Under the pieces are notes generated by a model. That model did no database searches. It saw only the letters and a program-made list of their open reading frames with translations, and was not told where the DNA came from. Both the position numbers and the translations under genes were made by a program. A DNA stretch of 64,000 nt, taken from positions 9,052,001-9,116,000 of the forward strand of contig NZ_CP109031.1 of assembly GCF_036226925.1 (NCBI RefSeq), written 5' to 3'. Below are positions 51,868-60,671 of this stretch, piece after piece. Source of the DNA: Streptomyces sp. NBC_00659. GTDB taxonomy: Bacteria; Actinomycetota; Actinomycetes; Streptomycetales; Streptomycetaceae. Positions within the stretch are counted from its first letter, which is position 1. Every line of letters begins with the position of its first letter.

Positions 51868-52716
51868 GTGGTCAACGTCGTAATCGATTACGTGCAGCAC
51901 AGTCCGATGACTGTCCTCGATCCGAGTCAGCACTGGCTGTTGGACGGTCTCCCCGACGATCCCGTGTCGATCTGTGCGTCCGCGCGGACCCTGGTGCTCT
52001 CGCCGGAGGATGCCGTGGCCGTTGGTGTCCCCAAGGACAGGCTCAAGGAGCAGAATATTCGGCCGGTCCGTGATCTCGTCGCGATTCTGGCCCGGCGCTG
52101 GCCGGAACGTCTCGAGCGCCCGCGTCCGCCTGAGGCCCGTGTCGTGGGCGCGAGTCGCCACGCGGCCACCCTGGCTTGTTCCTTGCTGCGGGAGCATGGT
52201 TACGCCGCCCGCGTGCGGTGCGGTTTCCGCACAGTCACCAGCCGGGAGACGCCCCGCACACACTGGACAGCGGAGTGGTGGAGCCCGTATGACGAGCGCT
52301 GGATGCGCATGGATCCTGACCCGGCAAGCACGGGGTCTCATCCGGACGCAGGCGAGGCGCCGACGGACTTCGTCACTGCAGGTGAGGCTTGGCAGCTCTA
52401 CAGGACCCGTTCGCCGGGGCGACCAGATTTCGCGTCAGGCGCCGATAGCGCTCACGTGTCAGCGAGGATCAGCGCCGGCGTAGTCCGGGATCTCGCGGCG
52501 CTTTGCAAGGCGGAGATGCTTCCCACGGACACGTGGGGCCGTATGGCGATGCCTCAGCATGCTTTCATGTCGGCCGCGTACCTCCATCTGATCGACGTGG
52601 TCGCCTCGCTGTGCGTCCGTGACGAACCCGCGGGCCTCGTACGCCTCTTCGCCAGCAATGACCTCGCGGTACCGCCGCACATGATCGAGTCGCGGGCCGA
52701 TGAGGGAGCAGTGTGA
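51868..52716 (+). CDS. Transglutaminase-like superfamily protein with Ser in place of the catalytic Cys
   Basis: The 282-residue protein has the transglutaminase-core layout: a helix at VVGASRHAATLACSLLREHG where the usual catalytic Cys (GxC-R-D) is Ser, then AARVRCGFRTVTSRETPRTH with His in RTHWTAEWW, and Asp in MRMDPDPAS. The N-terminal part and C-terminal helical part (LAALCKAEMLPTDTWGRM) are not recognised. GTG 51868 follows GAAGGTGGG. Its codon use has more A/T at third positions than most genes here, and it sits beside a transposase remnant, so it was probably acquired. Function is unknown; enzyme activity may be lost or serine-based. Confidence 0.7.
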   Translation: MVNVVIDYVQHSPMTVLDPSQHWLLDGLPDDPVSICASARTLVLSPEDAVAVGVPKDRLKEQNIRPVRDLVAILARRWPERLERPRPPEARVVGASRHAATLACSLLREHGYAARVRCGFRTVTSRETPRTHWTAEWWSPYDERWMRMDPDPASTGSHPDAGEAPTDFVTAGEAWQLYRTRSPGRPDFASGADSAHVSARISAGVVRDLAALCKAEMLPTDTWGRMAMPQHAFMSAAYLHLIDVVASLCVRDEPAGLVRLFASNDLAVPPHMIESRADEGAV

Positions 52717-52816
52717 CGACAAAGAGACCGGTTGGAGCCGCATAGCTGACAGCGCGGCTGGGGTGGGCCAAATTCAGGGCTCTGTCTGCAGTTTGGTGAA
52801 TTCGCAGGTCAGCGGA

Positions 52817-53115
52817 CTATCTGAGGGATCGTTTCTGGGGTCGCTCCGCGCTGGCCGCGCGGAGACAAAGACGGTGGCGGGAGACGCACCGCCCGGCCGC
52901 TTCGCCGAGGTTGCGCCACAGGTGGAATCGGTCGGAGACCTGGACTGCGGCGGGCGCCCCGATCCTGGCGCCCTCGGCGAAGAACGAGGCACGGTCGCGG
53001 CAGACGACCTCGATCCCGGGTGCTGGGCCGGCCAGGCCGCGAGCGTGCCCGCTTCGCGATCCGGCAGTCGCATCGGGCGGGAGCGGGTGGCGCCGCTGAT
53101 GGCTTCGTGACCGGC
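52817..53115 (-). pseudogene. ISL3-family transposase remnant
   Basis: Two leftward frames give pieces of an ISL3-type transposase core: one has RLPDREAGTLAAW, the next has GIEVVCRDRASFFAEGARIG and VQVSDRFHLWRNLGEA. The order matches the family (LPDR, then EVVCRDR, then QVSDRFHLWRNL), but a frameshift lies between them and both ends are missing. No terminal inverted repeats were seen. It is a dead fragment. Confidence 0.8.
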
Positions 53116-53357
53116 GATTTCGCGTGGGCTCGTAGGGCCCGGAGTTCAAGATCAGGAGGCAATGATCTCAAAGGACTCGTGCCGAGCGGCTCGGGCCGCG
53201 ACGTATGGCAGTACGGGGCGAGTGCAGGTCGGTGCACCTTTCGGCGAACGTTGGTCGACAGTTCGGTTCGATTCCGGCCGCCCCGACAGAGCGTGGCGCG
53301 GACTCCACCCGTCGCACGCCACACCTGTCCGCTGCCCATACGCGGCCGGGCCGGGAC

Positions 53358-53870
53358 TCAGGGCGTGGGGAAGGTGCGCTCCTCAGGGCCCTGGTTCGTC
53401 GGCAGCAGGTATTGCAGCCGCGTGTACTGCTGGGCGCAGGCCGTTCGCGCGATGGCCTCGGAGACGGCTTCGGCGAGCGGGCGGGAGGACTCGCTGAGCA
53501 GAATGCGGGCCTTGTCGGTAAGTGCCACCTCGATGCCGCGCCGGTCGCCGCATGCGGAGTTCTTGGTGATCGGTCCCGCGCGCTGCAGGCAGGCCACCTG
53601 GTAGGTCAGCCGCGTCTTGGGGCGGCCCAGCAGTTCCGCGATCCGTGTCATCCGCAGGCTGGAACCGGGCTGATCGGCGAGCAGGCACAGCAGCAGGAAC
53701 TCGTCGTGCGAGATCCCCGTCGCGTCCTTCACCCGCGAGCGGAGCAGCTGCTCGATCGTGCCGGCCGCGGCCAACAGCTGCATCCAGGAGCGCAGTTCGG
53801 CAGGCAGGAGCCCGGTGTCGTCCGAAGGCTCGAGCTCGGGCTGATCGGCGGGGACGGAAGAGTCGGCCAT
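53358..53870 (-). CDS. MarR-family transcriptional regulator
   Basis: The 170-residue protein has the MarR winged helix: GISHDEFLLLCLLADQPGS, RMTRIAELLGRPKTRLTYQV, the wing with the DRRG motif (CGDRRGIEVALTDKARILL), and a C-terminal helix (SRPLAEAVSEAIARTACA). An N-terminal acidic tail precedes it (PADQPELEPSDD). ATG 53870 lies only 12 bases from the start of the facing YceI fragment, so almost no room is left for promoters of either gene. Regulator of YceI in its original context is a guess. Confidence 0.87.
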   Translation of the reverse strand: MADSSVPADQPELEPSDDTGLLPAELRSWMQLLAAAGTIEQLLRSRVKDATGISHDEFLLLCLLADQPGSSLRMTRIAELLGRPKTRLTYQVACLQRAGPITKNSACGDRRGIEVALTDKARILLSESSRPLAEAVSEAIARTACAQQYTRLQYLLPTNQGPEERTFPTP

Positions 53871-53882
53871 GGTGTTGTCAGT

Positions 53883-54230
53883 GTGGACGCGACGTCTTTG
53901 GACACGAGGAACGCGAAGCGGGACGAGCACCTGCGCGGCAGTGACTTCTTCGACACCGAGAACCACCCGACTTTCACTTTCGCCGTCAACGGCGCAGCGG
54001 TGCCCCAGGGCGGCACCGCCGAGATCGTCGGTCAGCTGACCGTCCGGGGTGCCGGCAGCCCGCAGACCGTCACCGCCCACGTCACCGCGTCGAGCGGCGA
54101 CGCGATCAGCCTCGCCATGGAGTTCACCGTGGACCGGGAGCAGTTCGGTATGGTCTGGAATCAGCTGGGCATGATCCGCGGCCTGACCACGGTCACCGCG
54201 ACGCTCACCTTCGCTCGCGCGGTGGTCTGA
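53883..54230 (+). pseudogene. YceI-family protein, N-terminally truncated
   Basis: The 115 residues match the middle and end of YceI lipid-binding proteins: SLDTRNAKRDEHLRGSDFFD, NHPTFTFAVNG, IVGQLTVRG, and VTATLTFARA. A complete YceI is about 180 residues; the first 60 or so, with the beta strands that close the barrel, are absent. The only start is GTG 53883, with no ribosome site. A deletion joined it to the MarR gene start. It may be non-functional. Confidence 0.75.
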
Positions 54231-54290
54231 AGAGTCAACGGGCTCGCCCTCTGACCCGGACACCTGAACGGCACGCGCGCCCGGCGGGCG

Positions 54291-55769
54291 TCAGTCCACC
54301 GGCCAGGTGTGGACCGGTGCGTTGAGGTGCATGTAGTCGATGTACTGCCGGGTCATGCGTCGCAGGGCCTCGTGACGGCCGCAGTGGTCCGACGATTCGA
54401 AGCGGTGCAGCATCTCCTTCTGCCAGACCGCTCCGTTGCGCGCGGTGATGCACCGCTGCTCGATGATGCCGAGCAGCGGCTCCCGCCAGGCCTCGTCCAT
54501 GCCCGAGCGCTCCAGGCCCCGGTGCGCCAGCGGCAGCAGCCGCCGCAGGACGAGTTCGGGCACCGGCACCTCACCCGCTCCCGGCCAGTACAGCCGGGCG
54601 TCGATGCCGTTCCGGGCCGCGGCGTGCAGGTTGTCCTCGGCGGCCGAGAAGGACATCCGCGACCACACCGGCCGGTCCTCCTCCACCAGGGCGCGGGTGA
54701 GACCGTAGTAGAAGGCACCGTTGGCGAGGGTGTCGGCGACCGTCGGGCCCGCGGGCAGCACGCGGTTCTCCACTCGCAGGTGCGGCCTGCCCTCGGCGAC
54801 AGCGTAGACCGGACGGTTCCACCGGTAGATCGTCCCGTTGTGCAGGGTGAGTTCGGACAGCTCCGGTGTGTCCCCGCGGTCCAGCGTCTGCGTGGGGTCC
54901 TGGTCCTCGCACAGGGGCAGCAGCGCGGGAAAGTAGCGCAGGTTCTCCTCGAAGAGATCGAAGACGCTGGTGATCCACCGCTCCCCGAACCAGACCCGGG
55001 GCCGTACGCCCTGCGCCTTGATCTCCTGCGGGCGGGTGTCCGTCGCCTGCTCGAACAGCGGGATACGGGTCTCGTGCGCCAGCTCCTTGCCGAACAGGAA
55101 GGGCGAGTTGGCCGCCAGGGCGACCTGGACTCCGGCGATCGCCTGCGCCGCGTTCCAGTAGTCGGCGAACTGCTCCGGTGACACCTGGAGATGGAACTGC
55201 GTGCTCGTGCACGCGGCCTCCGGCGTGATGGTGTCCGCGTAGGTCCGCAGCCGGTCGACGCCGTCCACCTCGATGAGCAGATCCTCGCCGCGCGCCGCGA
55301 AGACCTGCTCGTTGATCAGCTGATAGCGGGCGTTCTCCGACAGCGCGTCCGGTCCGACGTCCGCCTCGCGCAGGGTGGGCAGGATGCCGATCATGATCAG
55401 ATGGACGCCGATCGTCCTGGCGCGCTCGTCCGCGTGGTTCAGGGCGGCGCGGATCTCCTCCTCCCAGGCGTCGGGGCCGCCCGCGATCAGCCGCCGGGGC
55501 GGAACGTTGATCTCCAGGTTGAACCGGCCCAGCTCGGTGTCCCAGGCGGGGTCCGCGATGGCCTCCAGCACGTCGGCGTTCCGCATCGTCGGCTCGCCCT
55601 CGGTGTCGGTCAGGTTCAGCTCGATCTCCAGGCCCACCCGAGGGCGCTCCACGTCGAACCGTGACTCCCGCAGCATCTGCGAGAAGGCGTCGAGACACTC
55701 CTGCATCTTGATCCGGTACCGGCGACGGTCCTCGCGGGTGAAGACCAGCGCCGGAACGTCGCGTCCCAT
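54291..55769 (-). CDS. GCS2-family carboxylate-amine ligase (glutamate-cysteine ligase-like)
   Basis: The 492-residue protein resembles GCS2/YbdK glutamate-cysteine ligase-like enzymes: RPRVGLEIELNLTDTEGEPT, LGRFNLEINVPPRRLIAGG, TSTQFHLQVSPEQFADYWNA, NSPFLFGKELAHETRIPLFE, and RPHLRVENRVLPAGPTVADT. It would ligate an amine to a gamma- or other carboxylate using ATP; products in related actinobacterial proteins are not known to me. ATG 55769 follows GGGAGG. It is a single-gene unit. Confidence 0.86.
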   Translation of the reverse strand: MGRDVPALVFTREDRRRYRIKMQECLDAFSQMLRESRFDVERPRVGLEIELNLTDTEGEPTMRNADVLEAIADPAWDTELGRFNLEINVPPRRLIAGGPDAWEEEIRAALNHADERARTIGVHLIMIGILPTLREADVGPDALSENARYQLINEQVFAARGEDLLIEVDGVDRLRTYADTITPEAACTSTQFHLQVSPEQFADYWNAAQAIAGVQVALAANSPFLFGKELAHETRIPLFEQATDTRPQEIKAQGVRPRVWFGERWITSVFDLFEENLRYFPALLPLCEDQDPTQTLDRGDTPELSELTLHNGTIYRWNRPVYAVAEGRPHLRVENRVLPAGPTVADTLANGAFYYGLTRALVEEDRPVWSRMSFSAAEDNLHAAARNGIDARLYWPGAGEVPVPELVLRRLLPLAHRGLERSGMDEAWREPLLGIIEQRCITARNGAVWQKEMLHRFESSDHCGRHEALRRMTRQYIDYMHLNAPVHTWPVD

Positions 55770-56054
55770 CGGTCCTCCCGGTGGCCCCACGGATACCTCT
55801 CCCCTCCAGCGTCGCACCATGGGGCGGGTCTGACCATGCGGGACGCCCCTGCCCGCCGGGCCGGAGCCGGGGAAGGCGGTCACATGTGGTGTCCGGTCCG
55901 CTTCGGAAGGTGGGTGAGGCTGCGGTGGTCCGCCCGTTCCGGCGGCGGATCCCGCGCGGTGGTCCGGCGGGTCCGGCGATGGATCCCGCGCGGTGGTCCA
56001 GCCCGTTCCGGGGGGATTCCCCTCGGGACTGCCTCGCCCTCACCCGGGCTCCCG

Positions 56055-56810
56055 TCACCTGCCGTCGCCTTCGACAGGGGGTCGCATGAGGTCGAGGTCG
56101 TCGCCCCAGGCGTCCAGCACGTCGCCGTGTCCGGCGGATCTGGCAGCTTTCTCGACATGGGCGAACAGGTGTCGTTGCAGGGCTGTGTCACCCGTGGCCG
56201 AGACGCGGTCGACGGCACGCAGCAGTGCGTCGGTGTCCCAGCCCGGCAGGGGGTACCGGACGAGCTCCCACTCCAGGTACTTGTTGTACGGGCGGGGGCG
56301 GCGGTCCAGAGCGAAGAGCAGCTCGAGCAGGAACCGCATGCTGTCGACGGCGTCGAGGCGAGCGGCGAGAGCCAGACCGTCGCGGTGGTTCTTGACGGAG
56401 CGGTAGAGGGAGTTGGCGTAGGCGTCGAGCCGTTCGCCCGAGCTTTGGAACGCCTCGTCGGCGTCCAGTCGTGCCCAGCGGTCGAGGACACGGGCGATGC
56501 CTCCGTCGAGCCGGTCGAGCACGATCCGGGCACGCGCCAGGGCATAGCGTTCCCACCCCGGAATCCCGGCTCCACGGAACTCGGTGAGCGTGACGACGAC
56601 GAGGTCGAGTCCGGTGCCGCGATGGCTCGTGAACCGGGTCGGATCGATGCTGGTGCCGTCGGCGACGACAACGTAGAGATCGTGGTCGGAGTACGGGGTG
56701 ATCATGCCGTCATGGGCTCGGGATCCTTTGAGGACGAGGCCGACGACGGCTGGGTCGGCGGTGGCGAGTTCGACGAACGCGTCGTAGGCGATGGGCTGTT
56801 GAGCATGCAC
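56055..56810 (-). CDS. Nucleotidyltransferase-fold protein (aminoglycoside-adenylyltransferase-like)
   Basis: The 251-residue protein has the polymerase-beta nucleotidyltransferase motif VLKGSRAHDGMITPYSDHDL, which gives GSR followed by the D-x-D pair, then a helical C-terminal half (SVKNHRDGLALAARLDAVDS, YNKYLEWELVRYPLPGWD). Proteins of this form modify small molecules or regulate partners in toxin/antitoxin-like systems; the substrate is not known. GTG 56810 is preferred because GGAGA lies 8 bases upstream; TTG 56852 would be longer with no ribosome site. Confidence 0.77.
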   Translation of the reverse strand: MHAQQPIAYDAFVELATADPAVVGLVLKGSRAHDGMITPYSDHDLYVVVADGTSIDPTRFTSHRGTGLDLVVVTLTEFRGAGIPGWERYALARARIVLDRLDGGIARVLDRWARLDADEAFQSSGERLDAYANSLYRSVKNHRDGLALAARLDAVDSMRFLLELLFALDRRPRPYNKYLEWELVRYPLPGWDTDALLRAVDRVSATGDTALQRHLFAHVEKAARSAGHGDVLDAWGDDLDLMRPPVEGDGR

Positions 56811-57046
56811 GGTGCGGATCTCCGGTGAGGTGACGACGGGTATGCCTGCCAAGGGCGGCCCGCGTTACGAGGCGCCCCGTACCGTTCGCGGTCGCACGGG
56901 GCGGCCACCTGGGAGATCAACGCACAGAAGGACTCTACCGCCCGGCCGGTCGCGAGGGCAGGACGATTGCGGTGGTGTACCCGGTGGCCGCGCTCCCGGT
57001 GGGGGACGGAGTCCTGGACCCCGGACCGGACGGACAGAGTTCTCCG

Positions 57047-58021
57047 TCAGACGGTGATGACGACCTTCGAGCGCGCGTGCTCCCCTTCGAGGTACCGGAT
57101 GGCCTCGGGAGCTTCGCTCAAGGGGTAGGTGCGGTCGATGACAGGGGTGAGTTTCCCGGAGTCGGCGAGTTCCCTCAGGGTCGCCAGGTTCTCCTTGCCC
57201 GGTGTCGCCGTGAGGACGAGCAGCCGGTGGCGGGCGAAGCGTGACATCACCTGCCCCCTGATGAGGAGCCCCATCGGCCCGATGACACTCCCGCCTTCGA
57301 ATACGCCCCCACCGGAGAGAACGATCGTCCCCGTGGGTTTCAGGGCGCGGCGGAACCCGGCCAACGAGTGGTTCCCCACCAGGTCGAAGACGACGTCGTA
57401 CCGCCGTCCGTTCCGGGTGAAGTCATCCTGGGCGTAGTCGATGAGGTGATCCGCGCCCAGCGACCGGACCAGTTCGCCATTTCGCGCACTGCACACGCCC
57501 GTCACTTCCGCGCCGAACGCCTTGGCGATCTGCACCGCGAAGGTGCCCACACCGCCTGACGCACCATTGATCAGTACCTCCTGCCCCGGCTGCACCTGTG
57601 CCAGGTCCCGCAGGCCCATCAGCGCGGTGTTCCCCGCCAGCGGCAACGCGGCCGCCTGCTCGAACGACAGCGCGGCCGGTTTCGGCTCCACCACGTCGTC
57701 CGAGGCACAAACGAACTCGGCGAACGCGCCCTCGGTCTCGCCGAACACCTCGTCGCCGGGACGGAACCTCTTCACGGCTCTGCCCACCGCCTCCACCCGG
57801 CCCGCGAAGTCCGTGCCCCTGATCTTCGTCTTCGGACCGCTCACCCCGAGCGCCAGGCGCGCCAGGTACGGGTCGCCCCGCATGAGGTGCCAGTCGCGGG
57901 CGTTGACCGAGGCCGCGTGGACGCGGACCAGTACCTCCCCGTCGGCGACGGCCGGCGTGTCGACCTCTCTGAGCTCCAAGACGTCAGGTGAGCCGTACCG
58001 GTCCTGGGCGATCGCCTTCAT
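57047..58021 (-). CDS. NADPH:quinone reductase-like medium-chain dehydrogenase
   Basis: The 324-residue MDR-family protein has MKAIAQDRYGSPDVLELREV, HAASVNARDWHLMRGDPY, the nucleotide motif LINGASGGVGTFAVQIAKAF, GADHLIDYAQDDFTRNGRRY and DVVFDLVGNHSLAGFRRAL. No structural zinc cysteine cluster is seen, so it belongs to the quinone-reductase (QOR) branch. It would reduce a quinone or alpha,beta-unsaturated carbonyl with NADPH. ATG 58021 follows GGAGGCCCG. Confidence 0.9.
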   Translation of the reverse strand: MKAIAQDRYGSPDVLELREVDTPAVADGEVLVRVHAASVNARDWHLMRGDPYLARLALGVSGPKTKIRGTDFAGRVEAVGRAVKRFRPGDEVFGETEGAFAEFVCASDDVVEPKPAALSFEQAAALPLAGNTALMGLRDLAQVQPGQEVLINGASGGVGTFAVQIAKAFGAEVTGVCSARNGELVRSLGADHLIDYAQDDFTRNGRRYDVVFDLVGNHSLAGFRRALKPTGTIVLSGGGVFEGGSVIGPMGLLIRGQVMSRFARHRLLVLTATPGKENLATLRELADSGKLTPVIDRTYPLSEAPEAIRYLEGEHARSKVVITV

Positions 58022-58168
58022 CGGGCCTCCGTGACGCACGAGTTCGGTGCGGAATGGAACGGCTGACCGGATGTTCAGCACCACTCACGATGGTAGGCAA
58101 GCGACGGCGGCATGGGTATCGGGGCGAATCCCTAGGTGACGCGCGGAGGCGGTTCCCGGGCGTAGGGG

Positions 58169-58861
58169 TCAGCCGCCCTGGCCGGCGCTACCGATCGGGC
58201 CGACCTTCACCGGGGCGCCGGCGCCGTCCGTGACGGGCAGCGTGGGGCCGCCCGGCCAGGCCAGGGTGACCGTCTTCGTCTCGTTCGGCGGGGTCACCAG
58301 CAGACCGGTGATGCGGACGCCGGAGCCGCCCGACTCGTTGAGCGGGTAGGTGATGCCGAAGGCTGTCGACTGCCCGCTCTTGAGGACGGTCCGGTCGGTC
58401 GGCGCACCGGTGCGCTTCGCGGAGAGCGAGCCCGAACCGGTCTTCAGGTCGACGCCCGCGTACCCGGAGATCGTGCAGTCGCGGCCGCCGCCGTTCTTCA
58501 GCTGTACCGCGACGGTGCCGTCGGGGTCGCCGTCGATGGTGTCGTCCTTCGCGGTGATCTCCAGCTCGTCGGTGTGGCACCGGTCGACCTTGCCGCTTGC
58601 GTCGGAGCCGGTGCCGGCGGTCGAGCCCTTTCCGGCCGAGCCCTTCCCGGTGCCCGCCCCGCCGCTCTGATCCGAACCGCCCGAGTCCGAACCCGCGCCC
58701 TGATCCGTACCGTTCGCGCTCGAACCGCCGCCCGGGGCGGACTCACGGGAGGTGGCGGACGGTGCGCTCTGCCCCGTTCCGTCATCCCCGCTCTGGCAGG
58801 CCGTGAGCGAGAGACCTGCGGCGATGGCCAGGGCGGCGAAGGTGAGCCTGTGAACGCGCAT
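58169..58861 (-). CDS. DUF4232-like secreted lipoprotein
   Basis: The 230-residue precursor has a signal peptide with lipobox (AIAAGLSLTACQSGDDG), a Gly/Ser-rich linker of about 85 residues, and a C-terminal DUF4232-like domain (VDRCHTDELEITAKDDTIDG, NGGGRDCTISGYAGVDLKTG, VTLAWPGGPTLPVTDGAGAP). Such lipoproteins are common in Streptomyces and have no assigned function; the two Cys probably form a disulfide. ATG 58861 starts the lipoprotein; the longer start at 58948 lacks a proper signal. Confidence 0.85.
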   Translation of the reverse strand: MRVHRLTFAALAIAAGLSLTACQSGDDGTGQSAPSATSRESAPGGGSSANGTDQGAGSDSGGSDQSGGAGTGKGSAGKGSTAGTGSDASGKVDRCHTDELEITAKDDTIDGDPDGTVAVQLKNGGGRDCTISGYAGVDLKTGSGSLSAKRTGAPTDRTVLKSGQSTAFGITYPLNESGGSGVRITGLLVTPPNETKTVTLAWPGGPTLPVTDGAGAPVKVGPIGSAGQGG

Positions 58862-59010
58862 CGTTTCATCCTCGGTATCGGTCGGTGGTGCCGGCTGCTC
58901 GGTACGAGCGAGCGTTTCCGAACGCCAAGAGCCGGTCCGACCCGGCACACGTTCCGCCCAACCACCGTGTAATGCACGCCTGTTACACGCGAGGCACCGA
59001 ACGCCGTCGA

Positions 59011-59928
59011 CTACTCCGGCTCTGACGCGACCGGAGGCAGTGGTTCCCGGGCCGTGTGCCAGGCCGCGGGAAGTGCGGCGACTCCCGTGCGAGCGGCGAT
59101 GACCCCGCCCGCGATGGCGCAGGTGGTGTCGATGTCACCGCGCCCGGCGACCGTCAGCCACAGGCCCTCGTGCAGGTCGTCGAGGTGCCCCGCCGCGCAC
59201 CACAGCGCGTAGGGCACGGTGTCGGGCCCGGACATCCTGTAGCCGGAGCCCAGGACCTCCGCGGCGTGCCGCACCGAGGTGCGCTCCGGCATCCGGGCCG
59301 CGATTCGCACCCCCGACCGGACGTCGCTGTCGGGGAGTCGTTCGGCGACGGCCAGGAGGAAGTCCGGCCGCGCCGGAGCGCTCCCGCCCCGGCTGCGCGT
59401 TGCCAGCGCCGCGGCGAGGGCGACCGCCACCGCCCCGGTCACCGCCTCCTGGTGGTGGTGCGAGACCGCGCCCTGGCGGGCGGCCTCCTCGGCGACCGCG
59501 TCGAGGTCGGCGGCGTGCCAGGCGCCGAGCGGGGCGGCGCGCATGGCCGCGCCGTTGCCCCAGGAACCCAGCCCGCCGAACTGTCCGGCGACCACCTCCC
59601 GCCAGGGTTCGCCCGCGCCGATCCGACGGAGCACGTCATGCATCGAGGCTCCGTAACCGCGGTGCGTGTCCTCGGTGTAGGCGGCCGCGAAGCGCAGAGC
59701 GAGACGGTCCTGATCGATGGCGCCGCCGCCCTCGGCGAGTTCGCGGACGAGGACGAGGGCCTGGGCCGTGTCGTCGCTCCACCGCCACAGCGGCTCCGGG
59801 GGCAGCGTCCGCGCCTCGAGAACCTCGGGACCGTTCCGGCGCAGGATGCCGAACCAACGGTCGCCAAAAGCGTCACCGAAGGCAAGCCCGTTCAGCGAGT
59901 CCAGAGCGGCGGCAGGCACGTTGATCAT
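59011..59928 (-). CDS. ADP-ribosylglycohydrolase (DraG-like)
   Basis: The 305-residue protein has the DraG-fold motifs: LNGLAFGDAFGDRWFG, the metal-binding SDDTAQALVLVREL, NGAAMRAAPLGAWHAADLD, and the C-terminal GRGDIDTTCAIAGGVIAART with the second metal Asp pair. It would remove ADP-ribose from proteins or nucleotides. ATG 59928 is chosen; a longer in-frame start at 59955 adds nine unlikely residues. Confidence 0.9.
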   Translation of the reverse strand: MINVPAAALDSLNGLAFGDAFGDRWFGILRRNGPEVLEARTLPPEPLWRWSDDTAQALVLVRELAEGGGAIDQDRLALRFAAAYTEDTHRGYGASMHDVLRRIGAGEPWREVVAGQFGGLGSWGNGAAMRAAPLGAWHAADLDAVAEEAARQGAVSHHHQEAVTGAVAVALAAALATRSRGGSAPARPDFLLAVAERLPDSDVRSGVRIAARMPERTSVRHAAEVLGSGYRMSGPDTVPYALWCAAGHLDDLHEGLWLTVAGRGDIDTTCAIAGGVIAARTGVAALPAAWHTAREPLPPVASEPE

Positions 59929-60201
59929 CGGAGCATTATCACAGCGCGACGGCACACCGGCACTCCGTTATCGGCGCGGGCATGCTTCTGCGCTCACCGA
60001 ACCGAACGATTGGCGCGGCGCAGTGCCGCCTTCTCAACGGGAGCCCGTCGTGGCGGAACGCGCTGTCGCCGTGACCCGCCGAGACCGCCCCGCCCCCGCG
60101 ACTCCCAACAGCGGTTCGTCTTCCGCCCGTTGCAGTGAGGGGAACGCCCCTGGGCCTGGAGAGTCCCCGCACGTAGCCGATCCGCCCAAGAGGGCATCCC
60201 G

Positions 60202-60570
60202 TCAGTGGCGACCGGTGTCGATGACACAGAAGCGGTTGCCGTCGGGATCAGCGAGTACGACGAAGTCGGCGTCGTCCGGATAGAGGTCCCAGTCGACGCG
60301 CCGCGCGCCCAGAGACACCAGGCGCTCGACCTCCGCAGCCTGGTCGGCAGCGTCCCCGGCGTACAGATCCAGGTGGATCCGCGGATGCTCCTGCACCGGC
60401 GTCTCGCTGAGGCCTAGTGACAGCTGCACTCCGGTTCCGTCCGCCGGCACCAGCACCACCCAGTCGTCCTCCAACTCGTCGCGGGGGACGTAGCCCAGAG
60501 CCTCCGTCCAGAACGCGGCCGCGCGCGGCACATCCGAGACACCAAGGACAACGGAACCGACTTTCAGCAT
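60202..60570 (-). CDS. VOC (glyoxalase-like) family protein
   Basis: The 122-residue protein has the vicinal-oxygen-chelate pattern: VGSVVLGVSDVPRAAAFWTE, ALGYVPRDELEDDWVVLVP, HPRIHLDLYAG with a metal His, and FVVLADPDGNRFCVIDT with a terminal Asp/Arg set. ATG 60570 is chosen because the upstream reading frame runs into the 14-base tandem repeat. Function is not assigned; members bind small electrophiles or drugs. Confidence 0.86.
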   Translation of the reverse strand: MLKVGSVVLGVSDVPRAAAFWTEALGYVPRDELEDDWVVLVPADGTGVQLSLGLSETPVQEHPRIHLDLYAGDAADQAAEVERLVSLGARRVDWDLYPDDADFVVLADPDGNRFCVIDTGRH

Positions 60571-60591
60571 GCGCTGATTCTGGCGGACAGA

Positions 60592-60647
60592 CCCGAGTGA
60601 ACAAGCCCGAGTGAACAAGCCCGAGTGAACAAGCCCGAGTGAACAAG
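60592..60647. repeat. Four perfect copies of a 14-base repeat
   Basis: CCCGAGTGAACAAG occurs four times in a row from 60592 to 60647 with no changes, in the gap between the VOC gene and the MerR-HEAT gene. Four perfect copies suggest recent slippage. Confidence 0.9.
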
Positions 60648-60671
60648 CTGGCATCGCCGCCGGGACCTGTG

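Noticed and set aside
52817..53149. An intact ISL3 insertion sequence
   Set aside because: The transposase is a frameshifted fragment and no terminal inverted repeats or target duplication were found.
60592..60647. Possible CRISPR array
   Set aside because: Repeats are 14 bases with no spacers and there are no cas genes; this is a simple tandem repeat.
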